From positions 8,240,001 through 8,304,000 of the forward strand of contig NC_135553.1 of NCBI RefSeq assembly GCF_964340395.1: a DNA stretch of 64,000 nucleotides, given 5' to 3'. Below are positions 33,673 to 51,715 of this stretch, in pieces. Origin of the DNA: Glandiceps talaboti (lineage: Eukaryota; Hemichordata; Enteropneusta; Spengelidae). How positions within the stretch are numbered: position 1 is the first letter of the stretch; every line of letters starts with the position of its first letter. Under the pieces are notes generated by a model that did no database searches, was not told where the DNA came from, and worked only from the letters and a program-made list of their open reading frames with translations. A program made the translations under genes and the position numbers.

Positions 33673-34517
33673 GCACGAATAGGAATAATTTGGATCAAGG
33701 GGTTGGAGAATAAACACAATTTCATGTTTCATTGTCAAGTACAAGACATTAACAATAATTGCCATGCATTTAGACACACTACGACTTCTGAATCGTATTT
33801 TACAATGTTTACAAGACTGCGTCTCCGAATTGCGTGGGCGGGAGTTGAGTATTGGAAGACGGCCAAAACTAAAGATGACGTCACAATCATGTGTGACTGT
33901 TGAGATGAGTTTTCGGAACGCCAAATCAAAACATTCGGCATCACACTATCAGGCTAAATAAGAAGTGGCACTCTAAAATAAAACTTATTTGAAGGGCACA
34001 GTCATTGAGACGGTGTCTACTTCAAAATTGCTATGAAGCACTTATAAAATATATTTTTTTGTATTCAATTGTATCTGATAACGTTTAGACGATATTTATA
34101 CAAATCAAATGCAAATCGCGAATGATGCGAGGGTAGGCCAACTAAATCAAATAGTTGATGTTGTGGAAAACATAGTCGAGTTTAGAAAAAAAGAATCAAC
34201 AGAAGTGTACACTAGTATGAAAGCGTGAATGAATGAATGAATGAATGAATGGATAAATTCTGCATGCAAGATTGCACAACATTAAAATTTCCAAAATGGC
34301 GGTGTACTCTTCTTGCTTTGTAAAGGTCTCAGTGTATTTTCCGACGACAGAGGTGAAACGTGTTTTGAATAGACACACAGAGAGATACACAGTACATACT
34401 AGCATTGACATAAATACATAAATTGTACATCCAGAAACATGCACGTACATAAATAGACTGAATACATGCCTACCTATTCTATATACTATATACTATCTAC
34501 GTTGATACCTCCTGCCC
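33673..34517. other. Anonymous DNA with an AATG microsatellite
   Basis: (AATG)n at about 34228-34251. Nothing else was recognised. Confidence 0.45.
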
Positions 34518-34528
34518 GCCTGCGTCCC

Positions 34529-34702
34529 TGTATGTATGTATGTATGTATGTATGTATGTATGTATGTATGTATGTACGTACGAACGTACGTACGTATGTA
34601 TGTATGTATGTATGTATGTATGTATGTATGTATGTATGTATGTATCTATGTATGTATGTATGTATGTATGTATGTATGTATGTATGTATGCATACATACA
34701 TA
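34529..34702. repeat. (TATG)n microsatellite with a (TACG)n core
   Basis: TATG units interrupted at 34575-34596 by TACG and AACG units, then pure TATG, ending in ATAC and AATA units. Confidence 0.97.
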
Positions 34703-37700
34703 AATAAATAATACAGGAAAACACCGTCAAGAACAACGACAACTTGCGTAATTTCTAATACTGTAAACGTCACTATGTACATGTAGAAACGAGTGTCATC
34801 ATTGCTTCGAACTTGTTGAGCTTCTAATTTGCAACATAATCTCAGTATATTTAGATACTCGAACTCCCAGTAGTAATCAAATCGGGAAGGTTGTTCAAGA
34901 AAATGTCAAAAGGTGTGGGTCTTACCACAGTGGGCAATGATAAGACTGCTATATCATCACGCTAAACTTGAGGAGAAAACAACAAAGAACAGTACTCTGA
35001 AAAGAAAATCCCCATATCATCTATTAATGTGATCTATATCCTATCCAGTTCTACAATCTAATACTAAAATGGTAGGCTCATCATTACGTATTTTATTACG
35101 AAGACATATTTTATCCTTTGTATTGATTCCCAGCAACTAGTATTACTGTCTGTGCCCATAACGACATTTGAGGGCAATTGTATCTGAGGCTAAATACATG
35201 CTTAAATACGCTCGTTATTCTTAAATCATCACATATCATACATACATAAGTTGAGATCGAGTATGTGCCATATGGCAGACCTTTTCTGTGACAAGATTTC
35301 CAATTACATGCGGGTGAAGGACCGATAAATAGTACACATGCATGTGTATCAGTTGCTAAGTAGCATAGCATACGCTGTTTACTGTAATTGCTGAGCCTCG
35401 GTCATAAACCTCTAAAGAATATCACCCTCCCCACTAAAAAATAGGAGATACATCTGAGTTTTATTATATGAATGTTGTATACAGATCACAACGTTGTTAG
35501 GGACGACCGCACAATATCAATAAACGAACTTACGAACATTCACAAGTGCGAAATCGAAATACACGATGTAATAAACCATGATGAAAATTGTACCGGTCAC
35601 ACTACTACGATCGATGCAATGTAAAAACATCGATGGTAAACACATCAAAATATTACGGAAACCCAACACTATATATCACATAAGAAGTAAATTTTAATCA
35701 ATTTTTCAACATCAGAATTCAGAACCTGTTATCATTGAAAGCGTGAAAACTTTCGACATTTGGTTAGAAGTGCGAAAATGAAGTTCAGCGATCGTATTGA
35801 CACCAGACCCCCTCCCCACCGCCACTAAACGTACTCTTCGTTTATTGAGCTATTGTTACATTGTGCGATCGTCCCTTAAGCGCTTTCAACAATTTAAGTT
35901 ACTTTTGTACACGGTACACTTTCTACTATGTAATGTATGTGTCACAATGATACCATGATATGTACTTTTCTTTTCCTGTCCAGCAGAACTTTAAAAGAAA
36001 ACAAAAGAGTAAAACAAAACAGGTTATTGCCGCATGACTTGTTTAATAAACTTTCGTATACGTAATCGAGTCTGGCATCGTGTCTGTGCATGATTGCTTA
36101 ATGGAAGCTAGTCACGTTTTAGAGTGGCCAGGAGCTAACTGATTATAAATCTATTAAAGAGTAAATTCAAAATACACGAGTACTTCAGGCCACGGGGTTG
36201 TGATGGAAGCTCACATGAAGAGTAGAATGGCGTGTGTTGCACCAAATACATGTATATATTATGCATTATAATACGCTGATTACTTGTATCGTCAGAAGTT
36301 TGATGAACAATGATCCCACACATGTTCATTAAAAAAAATTTCGATTCAAAACTAGAGTGATTCGCATGGGGAATATGCCTCCCAAATTTTCCTCGTTGAC
36401 ATATAATTATTTATAAGACAGAAACATCAGAGAGTTTAAATCATGGCACATCGTTAGATTGGAAATCCATCGTAATATAACACGACTGAACAACTGATGA
36501 CAATCCGTTCTCTTGTTAGAAAGCAATCATCGAACTATTTCAAATTTAATAATATAATTTGGTGTATCAACTAAACGTGAGTATCAAAATGTATAAATAT
36601 GTATAAGGCAAAGTCAGACAATAATCTTCCCCTACGTGTCACCTCAAGTTGGCGTACATTCAAATACATTGTCAAGGCATTAAATCATCACATCGTGAAG
36701 GCGAGAAGTATTTTAGTTATTCTTTAGAGGATGTAAGTACGCATATTGCTAAACTACTAGCACTAGCCCTGATGCCGCGTGGGAATATCTAACTCAAGTT
36801 ATGCATTGTATCATAGGGATAAGGTGTTTCGAGATTTCTATATGAACGCTATAGTTATTTAGGTTTCTGGTCACTAGTTATCCCTGTCACGTTCGCCTAT
36901 TCATGTACATATCCCATACAAGACAAAATAAAGGAATACCGTTGATTTAAGCAAGCTAATTATTTTGAAGCACATTACCTTTCTAAAACCTAATTTAACA
37001 TAGTATCAACCAGATAGAGTTCGTAACGAACGTGACAACGTGATTAAACCCCACTTTTATCTTGGTATGGGAATTATGAATTAATTTGCATGATTTTAGA
37101 GGTCATTTCCCCGATTTAAGGCTCTGAAGTGATGCCGTACAATTCGGTCTAGACAATCATTGCAATATATATGATACCAACCAAGGTTGTTGCCGATTTA
37201 CAAATGAATTGATTATCTCTCGACGTCAACGTGTGGATATTCAAAGTTGTTCTTGTAGCCTAGCCATGTGATTTATTGAGTTGATTGATGACTCTTTAAT
37301 AGCATGGTATCATTAAAATGATTTATGATTTGTTGTCAATTCTTTGACTACTTAACTCCACATGAGTCAAAGAATAGTTAACTACCTACATAGTAATAAT
37401 CATACGTGCTTTTGAATTTCAAATCGTTTTTTTAAATCTGTTGTATACAACTCTTTTTGTCATGTAGCACGCTGGCAAAGGAGACTGCCTGTCGGAAAAA
37501 ATAATTCGTTAGACATTCTGTCTGTGCCCCTAGTAATCGATATTTGAAACTAATCGCGGATATTATTCCTTTGTCCTGAATATGTCACAATCTTGTAATT
37601 CAAAATGTGATTGTGGATAATATTACTATGTCGCCTGTAATATTCGTACATCCACCCTGTCAATCCCTTGCCCACGTCACCTCAATAAATTTTTAACAAA

Positions 37701-39706
37701 CACGTACATTCGCTGCATCTATACTTGAAGAAGACCTACAATGATTAATGATTTTGAATATCTTTATTACATTGCTATCAAGTTTGAAACATACATTATG
37801 AGTGTTTCCAGTTAGAGACCTTCATTTAATTAAAAAAAGAGACATAAAACAACGCAAAAAAACAATCACATGTATTATCTAAGCAATAAAATAGAGTAGT
37901 GTAGAGGAAGTAATATTATGCACATATTGCCTGGCTATGAAGAAGGAAATAGTACACGTCTCGTACTCAGAGGGCTGTTAAAGCAGGAACTTCTACTGGT
38001 GCCCGAATATCATGATAAGGCCAGGTAATAACACAACACATTCTCTGGCTAGTATATTTTGCAGAGTCAAAGCAAGTCGTCAATAGAACTATAATAGTAC
38101 CCTAGATAAACTAGAAAACGAACATTGCCCTTTATATGCAAATTGAGGTCACCATGCAAAACAGTACATACCACATGATACGATCCAAGCTAATCACTGA
38201 TAAACTATATGAAAACGATGTGTTCTAATATTGCCTTCCTAAAGCATTCGTCACAGATTCTGATGATACTTGAAGACAGGCATTACATTTTAATCAGAAA
38301 GACGAGGAAGGACAAATGAGAAATTCACCGGCATATGCTATTTACTTTATAACATCGACAGTATCTCTCACCTATAGATAAACTGAAAACACTTAGTTAA
38401 AATGCACCCGGTTGTTCACCTGTAATAATAAAATTCGCTCTATAGTATGATATGACCTTAAATACGGACTTGACAGTTTTACTACCTTATTAATAATGTG
38501 CATGTTACGGTCCATTTCTAATGATATTTGCAAATGCTACCTGAGATAATTAATACATTACTCAATAAATTGGTTATGAACAAACTAAGCCAGGAAATGA
38601 CAACGCCGTGTGACACTAGGAGAGGCGATGTTCAGTGGTTCGATCAAATGACTTTAATGGGTAATAACATTTTCACCTGCATTCAAAAGGCAATGACATA
38701 GAACTATTTCATGGCCATTCGGCCTCCAGGAACAACCATTTTCTTGTTTTTCTAATGGACTTTACAAAGGTTTATTAGCTAAATTTATGTCTGCAGGACT
38801 TTTGAAAGTACTGTTAAGCTGTACTCACTAAGAGGGATATGCTTGCCTGCTTACAGCTGACATATACATCATCAAATAGATATTTTGTGTGACGTGTCAT
38901 AGTGTGAACTGACGTCCTATAAGTTATTACAGTAATTTGAGATGACAATTATGAATCAAAATATAACCAATTCAAATTTCTTCAAGTGTTCAAACTTTGA
39001 AGTATCCTTCCATGGCACAACAGCAAAGAAGTGTTTGATTTATTCCACGTGACCTGTTCTAGACCAATCATCGCATGAGGTACAATGCAAATGTGTTCTA
39101 ATCATCTACAAAGACAATTACAATTAGTAGTCTATGTTGCTCGATTTCATTCGATTAGTCGGTGGTAGGAAGCGTGGTTTGTGTCAACCTGTCAAAATAT
39201 TAGGTCATGTGTACAATCACAGCGGAACCAGGATGTTCAGTTCAAAACGAGGCTCTTGAACATGTGGCGTCTGCTCTTCACGCTCTGCAGCACAATATAT
39301 TTAGAGATAAGCAATTCTACCCTGCGGGGATCAAACACATCGGGAAACCCCAGTACATCTTGTACAGGGCCAATTGGAGTTTTGAATAATGATGTTGATC
39401 AATAAATTGAAAAAGTACGCACTTATTACCAGTTCAGTGCTAAAGTAAACCCTATTGTCCTTTTGTCACAACATAAGTTTGCAACATTCAATACATGGAA
39501 TGAATAGCAAGGTTGCTAAGGTTACCCTTGTAGATTAGTTGTGATCTATAAAGAAAAGCATGTAGTTGTTCTTCCCTCGGTTAAAGTTCAAGATACTTAT
39601 CATGGTTCCCTTTAACTCGCTTTGACAAGGACGATGCGATAACTCTGTCATACTACTCACAATTCTCATTTGACAAGTTCAACTGTAAATACTTTATTAC
39701 CGAAGG
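34703..39706. other. Longest quiet stretch: anonymous AT-rich DNA
   Basis: Five kilobases with no long microsatellite and no recognised gene. ATTCTTTGACT at 37339-37349 is reverse-complemented at 37365-37375. A 60-codon frame at 39207-39389 has protein-like composition but no motif I can name. Confidence 0.5.
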
Positions 39707-40019
39707 TATAATGTTTGTACAAGGGCAAATTGATTTTGACACGTCTTGTAAACTAATTGCCACACTTGTAGTCCAAGGAAAGTTACAAAGTCATGTATTA
39801 ATTAATTATCAAAAGAATATAATCCCTGATTTGTTGACAGATCCTGTTTAACTATTTAGTAATAGTATAATGTTTGTACAAGGGTAAATTGATTTTGACA
39901 CGTCTTATAAACTAATTTCCACACTTGTAGTCCAAGGAAAGTTACAAAGTCATGTATTAGTTAATTATCAAAAGAATATAACCCCTGATTTGTTGACAGA
40001 TCCTGTTTAACTATTTAGT
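39707..40019. repeat. Tandem duplication, 159-bp period, two copies
   Basis: TATAATGTTTGTACAAGGG at 39707 recurs at 39866 and the copies stay aligned to CTATTTAGT at 40019. I count about five substitutions across the aligned copies, roughly 97 percent identity, so the duplication is fairly young. Confidence 0.93.
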
Positions 40020-42350
<2,331 letters not shown>

Positions 42351-42447
42351 ATGGAATATAGTATCTGCGTTTCCTTACCGTTAGATTCTATTATTCTAAT
42401 GTTTCTAACAGGGAATATCTACCTAGTAACATAGCGTATTAGCATAG

Positions 42448-42815
42448 TTAATTGTTCTGCAATAATGATTTATGTCTATGCCTACACGACGACACAAGTT
42501 CATTCCGTTTATTTAGAGTGCAACGATGAGGTTGACAAATTATAATATACTTTTCAGTTATGCAGAGATTACATCTCTGACTGGAGCTGTTGTACGGTCG
42601 CGCGTGTGCGATAATTTTCCATGTGATGTCGTAATCAATTTCTTTATCCTTAAGAAACCATACATACTTACTTACTTAGTTCTGTTGAGTTTCTTGACAA
42701 ATTGTTGCGGAATGAAGCTGTGTGGTTCCTGTACCGTGTCTTGAACTCGTTTTCAGTAAGTCCGACATACGTTTCGCGGATATTGGTGTTTTTACGCTGA
42801 ACTGTATAGTATATA
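42448..42815 (-). pseudogene. Penelope-like element GIY-YIG endonuclease, nearly whole domain, frameshifted (copy C)
   Basis: Minus strand, first frame (about 42815-42673): [20 protein letters not shown] followed by FKTRYRNHTASFRNN and STELSK. These carry the YVG form of the YIG motif, the RYRNH arginine motif and the Glu of TELSK. The frame then breaks in a short AAGT repeat. One extra 4-nt unit would explain the break, because the next frame (42660-42448) resumes with WFLKDKEIDYDITWKI, HARPYNSSSQRCNLCITEK, LNKRNELVSSCRHRHK and stops at 42448-42450. The order YVG, R-x-R, TEL, CNLC-x-TEK, C-R-H is diagnostic of PLE endonucleases. The reverse transcriptase is absent: (TA)n begins immediately upstream. 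It is the best-preserved of the three PLE fragments. Confidence 0.88.
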
Positions 42816-42830
42816 TAGTTTTGCCATAAG

Positions 42831-42837
<7 letters not shown>

Positions 42838-42914
<77 letters not shown>
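42838..42914. repeat. (TA)n microsatellite upstream of PLE copy C
   Basis: Pure TA tract between the 5' end of the PLE frame and the third 61-bp element. Confidence 0.97.
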
Positions 42915-42917
<3 letters not shown>

Positions 42918-42922
42918 GTTAA

Positions 42923-42981
42923 CTATTGCGCTCTGCCGCTGTGGTATAGAGCACTGTCTTAGCAGATTGATACTCACCAAG

Positions 42982-42983
<2 letters not shown>
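42923..42983 (-). repeat. PLE-associated 61-bp element, copy 3
   Basis: The plus strand reads CTATTGCGCTCTGCCGCTGT and ends CTCACCAAGTT. It differs from copies 1 and 2 at only a few bases and lies on the plus-strand reading opposite to theirs, between two (TA)n tracts next to the PLE fragment. Confidence 0.75.

Positions 42984-43060
<77 letters not shown>
42984..43060. repeat. (TA)n microsatellite
   Basis: Pure TA tract following the third 61-bp element. Confidence 0.97.
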
Positions 43061-43062
<2 letters not shown>

Positions 43063-43291
43063 GTCATATACACATATATAATGTCATAATCCATACATAA
43101 ACCATAAAAACTAGATGCACTCGCCAATGGCATCAATAGAAAACAGTAACATAGCAACCAGTAGTAACCTGTACTCAACAGCTGACTGAGTGTAATATTC
43201 ATACCATTCCAGGACACTATTTTGCATGACAATAACCACTGTCTTCAGTATTTAAAGTGTAACAGAACTTGATTTGTTTGACAGAACTGGA

Positions 43292-43337
43292 GACCCACCG
43301 GTGAAGAGGAGCTCAGTCTCTTCGAAATATTTGGGTC
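43292..43337 (+). ncRNA. Degenerate hammerhead-like fold
   Basis: GACCC (43292-43296) pairs with GGGTC (43333-43337). Inside, GAAGAG pairs with CTCTTC, which is immediately followed by GAAA. The box that should read CUGANGA is ACCGGT or CCGGTGA, so the catalytic core is lost. The layout of helix I, helix II and GAAA within a PLE/(TA)n district makes a dead hammerhead the likeliest explanation. Confidence 0.45.
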
Positions 43338-43389
43338 AGAACTGTATGGTTTATGATATTATTTATATATAGAACCCATTGTAAAGCTG

Positions 43390-46800
<3,411 letters not shown>

Positions 46801-46801
46801 C

Positions 46802-46936
46802 ATGTATGTATGTATGTATGTATGTATGTATGTGTGTGTGTGTATGTATGTATGTATGTATGTATGTATGTATGTATGTATGTATGTATGTGTATGTGTG
46901 CGTGCGTGCGTGCGTGCGTTCATGCATGCATGCATG
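46802..46936. repeat. (TATG)n, (GT)n, (GCGT)n, (GCAT)n compound microsatellite
   Basis: TATG units with a GT interruption, then GCGT and GCAT units, a near mirror of the composition at 18813-18900. Confidence 0.95.
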
Positions 46937-48920
46937 TATATTTCTCCAATAGTCTATTGTACGGTGATTCCTACTTTGAATCGAACAGGACTTCTTATGA
47001 TTTAAAAACGCCGAAAGCTGCTAACGGGCACGAAGACTTTGTCTAATCCATGTGTGTCATACATTCAGGCAACGTTGAGAGTTGTAACTCACCTGCCAAG
47101 TAATCCAGTAATCAGTCGGAATTATTTTGATGACCAAATATAATTGTCGGATAATCTGAGTTCGGACAATTGAGTTTTGAGTGAATCATTTTATTCACAA
47201 ACCAAGTTAAAATGTATCATGAACTCTAAAGTTGCACAATATTGACTATGCATTCAAGATGATCATACTGCATCAAATCGAAACAATATTTTTTCAGTTA
47301 TTGTTATACAGTTTGTAATAATGAATTTAAAGGTCCAATTCTAACTGGAGCGAACTATGGGCTGACCTCTAGTATGTCTGTTTACTTTGGTTCCTTGCTT
47401 CTTCTTTTCTTTGTTTGTTTGTCTGTTTGGCTGTGTTTGTTTGGTTGTTTGTTTTGGGGTGTTTTTTTCTTTCTTACATGTCTGTTTACTTTGTTCCTTG
47501 CTTCTTTGTCTCTTTGTCTGTTTGGCAGTGTTTGTTTGGTTGGTTTTTTTTTCTTTCTTTCTTTCTTTCTTTCTTTTTTTCTTTTCTTGTTTGTTTGTTT
47601 TTTGTTTTTGTTTTTGTTTTGTTTGATTTTGCGGGGAGGAATGGAAAAAAAAACTACTTCACGAGAATGACAATATAATGACATCTCTGTTTTCCTGGAA
47701 AAGGCTATTTTTATCCACATTCCAAGTGGGAATAAAGACCTGCATAATTACATGTCGTCTAATGCAGAATAATCACTGTCATTATATACAATTACCCTAC
47801 AGATAACCCCATGTGGCTAAGATATAGTGTCCAGTAGTGATGCTTAATAACTCAAACGAGGTCAAGTACAAGTCTAGTATAGATGTTTCAGTACGTAATA
47901 ACCAAATTGTTGGTGTACCGAGTTTTACACGTACTAGCTATATATATTAAGACCATGGCTATATTTTAGAGGAAAAGAGTACCCAATAAACTTGAATGTT
48001 ATATAGTTCATGGAAGTGAATGTGGAGAATTTATAGCCTTGTTAAAAAAATCCCAAGGTATAAGGTTTTCTGTTTCCGGCAATTTGTTTTCAGACATATA
48101 ATGTACACATAGGACCTCGCTTTCAGTATGGCTAAAAGGTGCAGTACAATTTGATGATATATATATATATATAAGATTGTTCTTAAATATGAACATATTC
48201 ACTGCTTACATGGAATAAACAGAAGGGCACAAGATCCATATTATACGGGAGACGAACGTTCAATAAGTAAATTAGTGTTGAATGTGCAATACACATCATC
48301 AACTAAAATAACTATTACATATTGTATGTATCGTGAATCGGGTGACAGGATTATTTTTAAATGTTTGACATATGATTCAGTACACTGCAGTGACCTTGAT
48401 TTGATTTGATTTGATTTCTGTGTATGTATATGATAATTGACAATGATCAGGATGATAATGTTAGAACGCCATTTTCTACCAATTCGTTCTCAGAGGTTAT
48501 GTTTTTTATTTTGTTACGTGAATTTTGAGTAGTCGATGTGTGCTTAAATCAATGTACCAGAATGCATAAAAAAGATGTATTCTGGATCTAAGGCTGGGCA
48601 TCGCGTCTGCATGTGTATGTTTGAATTTTGTATTGTTCATTTTTGAGATGTACTTTCAGGTATGATACATGTTCATAATCGTTTTAATGTCCGGATCCGT
48701 CAGTGAACATGTCTCCCCAACGAGATACTTATTAGAGTCGTTGTCATGGTAACAAGTCAATATGAAAAGATCAACAAAATTATCCCCTATGTATGCCTGG
48801 TAACAATATATGCCATGCACTTTTAAAATAACATGCACACAGCTAATGAGATATAATCTTCATGGTCGAAATGTGGTATGATTTCTCAGAGATTGAAAGG
48901 AAGGAAAATATTTAAAATAG
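46937..48920. other. Anonymous DNA with T-rich low-complexity segment
   Basis: At 47401-47632 the plus strand is T/G-rich, with TTTG, TTTC and TTTTTG units. A partly repeated block, TGTCTGTTTACTTTG...CTTGCTTCTT, occurs at about 47372 and again at about 47480. (GATTT)n lies at 48398-48418. The Phe-rich frames are artefacts. Confidence 0.6.
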
Positions 48921-48934
48921 GACCAAACGATGAT

Positions 48935-49366
48935 ACTACGATACGTGGTACCAATAAATGAACGCTCTACCGTACCGTGAAGTATGCAGGCTCAAAACTG
49001 TGGAATAGTATACCACTGGATATAAGCAATATTCAATGCAGGTCGAAATTCAAACTAGAATACAAAAAATATTTGTATGTGTCTAGTTTTTCTTGTAAAC
49101 AATAATTAGTTAATAGTTAGTTATTTTTCTTCCATGTATATATTTTATGTTGTAGCTGTATGTTTTTTGAACATAAGCTCAGACTATTGTATGTTGTTTG
49201 ATTAAGTGAAGTGTATGTATTTAAGCGGATGGACTCGATTAGTTACTTCATAACTACTTCCAATCTCCTCTTTCCCGTTATCATGTAATTTTATTGTTTC
49301 CTTGCATATTGTATGTTTAAATATTGGGAAATAAATCATATTATTATCATTATTATTATTATTATA

Positions 49367-49405
<39 letters not shown>
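48935..49405 (+). mobile_element. LINE 3' end: reverse-transcriptase ORF tail, 3' UTR and (TTA)n
   Basis: Up to a stop at 49103-49105 the frame reads TLYRTVKYAGSKLWNSIPLD, then ISNIQCRSKFKLEYKKYL. The YxGxKLWNxIP ... FKxxYKKYL pattern is the conserved C-terminus of many CR1/jockey-like non-LTR retrotransposon polyproteins. An in-frame stop at 48959-48961 shows it is dead. The 3' UTR contains GGACTCGATTAGTT, shared with the LINE at 55181-56190, then GGGAAATAAA and a (TTA)n tail at about 49339-49405. It is strongly 5'-truncated, as is usual for target-primed insertions. Confidence 0.85.
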
Positions 49406-49408
<3 letters not shown>

Positions 49409-51316
49409 GTACAGATTTCAGAAAATAAATAAATTGTCTTTAATTAATGTCATAATTATTATCATTACAGTGATACTATTCCAGTCCTTGGATTATCACT
49501 CAGCTCACTTTAAGTCTCGGGTTTTCACAACCTTATCTCAATCACGTGCTTATCTAGCTACGAAAATTATGAGCTGTCAGCAAATTATGGATTCGGTTTC
49601 TGATCATGATCAGTGGCATGAAATGTCGATAAAACAATGATAAAGACAACAATTACCATGGCAACGCTTTACAATCAGGACTTCAAGCACATAAATTTTA
49701 TGTAGAGTTAGTATATTTGGGTTTCCTACACGATCGAATGTCAAACGGCCGCAGATCCAGAGTGTGGAATAACACCTGATCGATGCTGCAAAAAGGACAT
49801 TTTACGGGCTCCTCATCATATTTTGGCTCATATTCCCTAGTTCGAGTGCAGTCGTGTGAAATTAATGACACGGTATCTGCACTATTTATGAATTTGCCCT
49901 GGAAATTCAATTTTCTTGTATGATTATATGAATCAATAATAGATTTCAGTTGATGACACATTAATAAAGAGATGTGAACAACTGGTCACCAGTGACTAAT
50001 AACGAGAAGTCTATTACTTCTCGTTCTTAAGCTGAAATACGATCTTATATGGAGCTGTACAATCGCTCAGAGTCGACCACTTCGCATTTCGACATCGATT
50101 TTACTCACTCTAAAAAGCTAATGTGCTAAATTCGTCTTTGCAGCACGTTTTCTTTCGTACAGTGTAGGCACAAATATACGACCATACTCGGCCGTATGAT
50201 ACCCTGTAGAGAAATACTCTGAAATGATGAGAAAAATATCTCAGCCTATGCCACTTGTAGTACGTTGCAAAAAAAAAACCCACAGAATTGTAACAAGTAA
50301 AGTTTAATAAGTATAATTATAGGATAAATTATTTTTTTCATAATAAAAATCTATCTCAGTTCGATTTTCAAGGACCATAATAAATAACTGAAAAGATCAT
50401 CGAGTCAGACGTGAATACATTGTGATGGTAATTCAACGTATCAATCTACTTATTCGTATATCTCGACTCATACACACAGATACATGAAGGATATATAAAA
50501 AAAATGCTCCCGTAGTCCGTTAATATATATTTGGGGTACTAATATCGCCATCGTGTCAAGGAACTACCGTTTAATTGAGGCCCCCTAGCGAGCGATGTAT
50601 AGGTACGGCTTCATGTTCCTATGTTCTTTCTCGAGTTTTGTGTGATATTACCGCATATGTCAAGTCTTATATCACCACAGGAGGTCTGTTTCAATATCAC
50701 GCTACCCATCATGTGATTTTTTTATTCTGGTAATATCACTTCAGGATTCAGAACATGTTTGTATGTAGGACCTAGATATTTCTACATGAGATAATATATT
50801 TTTCTATATTACAGCAGAAGAAACCAAGGGGAGCAGAATAAACAGTCTGAACAGGAATGGTTGCATGTATCTGTCTCTTGCACAGTATGACTTGATAAAC
50901 AAGGAATATGAAAGACGAAACACATCCCCGTCATACTTTTGACTAGCAAAACAAAAACATACATGGCATCATAATTGTACGCAATTGTATCATAGTGTAT
51001 AGAAATATCACCCTCTGCAACATACCATCACATGCAACAGTTGCATTACAATGTATATAAATCCCCTCTGCAAGAGACAGACATACAAAACAACAGTATA
51101 TAAATGCCATTTGCAAGAGGTAGACACAACAACAATTGTATTACAATGTCTATAAATCACATCTGCAAGAGACGATCGCAAGCAACAATGTTACTACAAT
51201 ATAGATAAATCCCATCTACAAGACACAGTCAAATGCTACAATTGTATTACAATGTATATAAATCCCATCTGCAAAGGGCAGTCACATGCAACTACTGTAT
51301 TACAATGTGTATATAT
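49406..51316. other. Anonymous AT-rich DNA with two adjacent hairpins
   Basis: ACTGG-TCA-CCAGT at 49981-49993 and AACGAGAAGT-CTATT-ACTTCTCGTT at 50001-50025 are perfect hairpins 7 bp apart. At 51030-51300 a loosely periodic ACAATGTATATAAATCCCATCTGCAAG-like unit of about 60 bp repeats four or five times. Confidence 0.6.
51030..51312. repeat. Diverged ~60-bp tandem repeat
   Basis: Units built on ATTACAATGTATATAAAT followed by CCATCTGCAAGAG and CACATGCAAC recur at about 51045, 51090, 51140, 51190 and 51245 and lead into a (TA)n tract. The copies are clearly diverged. Confidence 0.7.
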
Positions 51317-51429
<113 letters not shown>

Positions 51430-51715
51430 TAGGCTTCCTCATACTCAAATGTTACCAAACGATGTCAACTATGTCTCTGGGAAAATATTTTATTATAGCC
51501 GCCTATAAATCAACCACCTTAAATAGCAGATCTGTGAGTTAATCAGCAAATGCAGGCGCGCTAACAAGTTCTTACTTAATAATACGTAACCTTTGTTTAC
51601 ATACAAGTTTATGTACACACAACCATCAACGAACACACCTAAGTACTGTACATCAACTCAGACCACGTTAGTAGTCTGAGACATAGAGCAGCACGTAAAG
51701 TCAACGACTGCAATA

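Noticed and set aside
33400-33924. 174-codon poly-His/poly-Thr frame
   Set aside because: Produced by ATG/GTG triplet repeats; neighbouring frames give poly-Asp, poly-Val and poly-Met in the same way.
47374-47720. Phe/Leu/Cys-rich frames and their Lys-rich complements
   Set aside because: They reflect a T-rich low-complexity tract, not membrane proteins.
49698-49961. 87-codon minus-strand frame with CPFC
   Set aside because: A single CxxC without further zinc ligands in a recognised spacing is not enough to call a gene.
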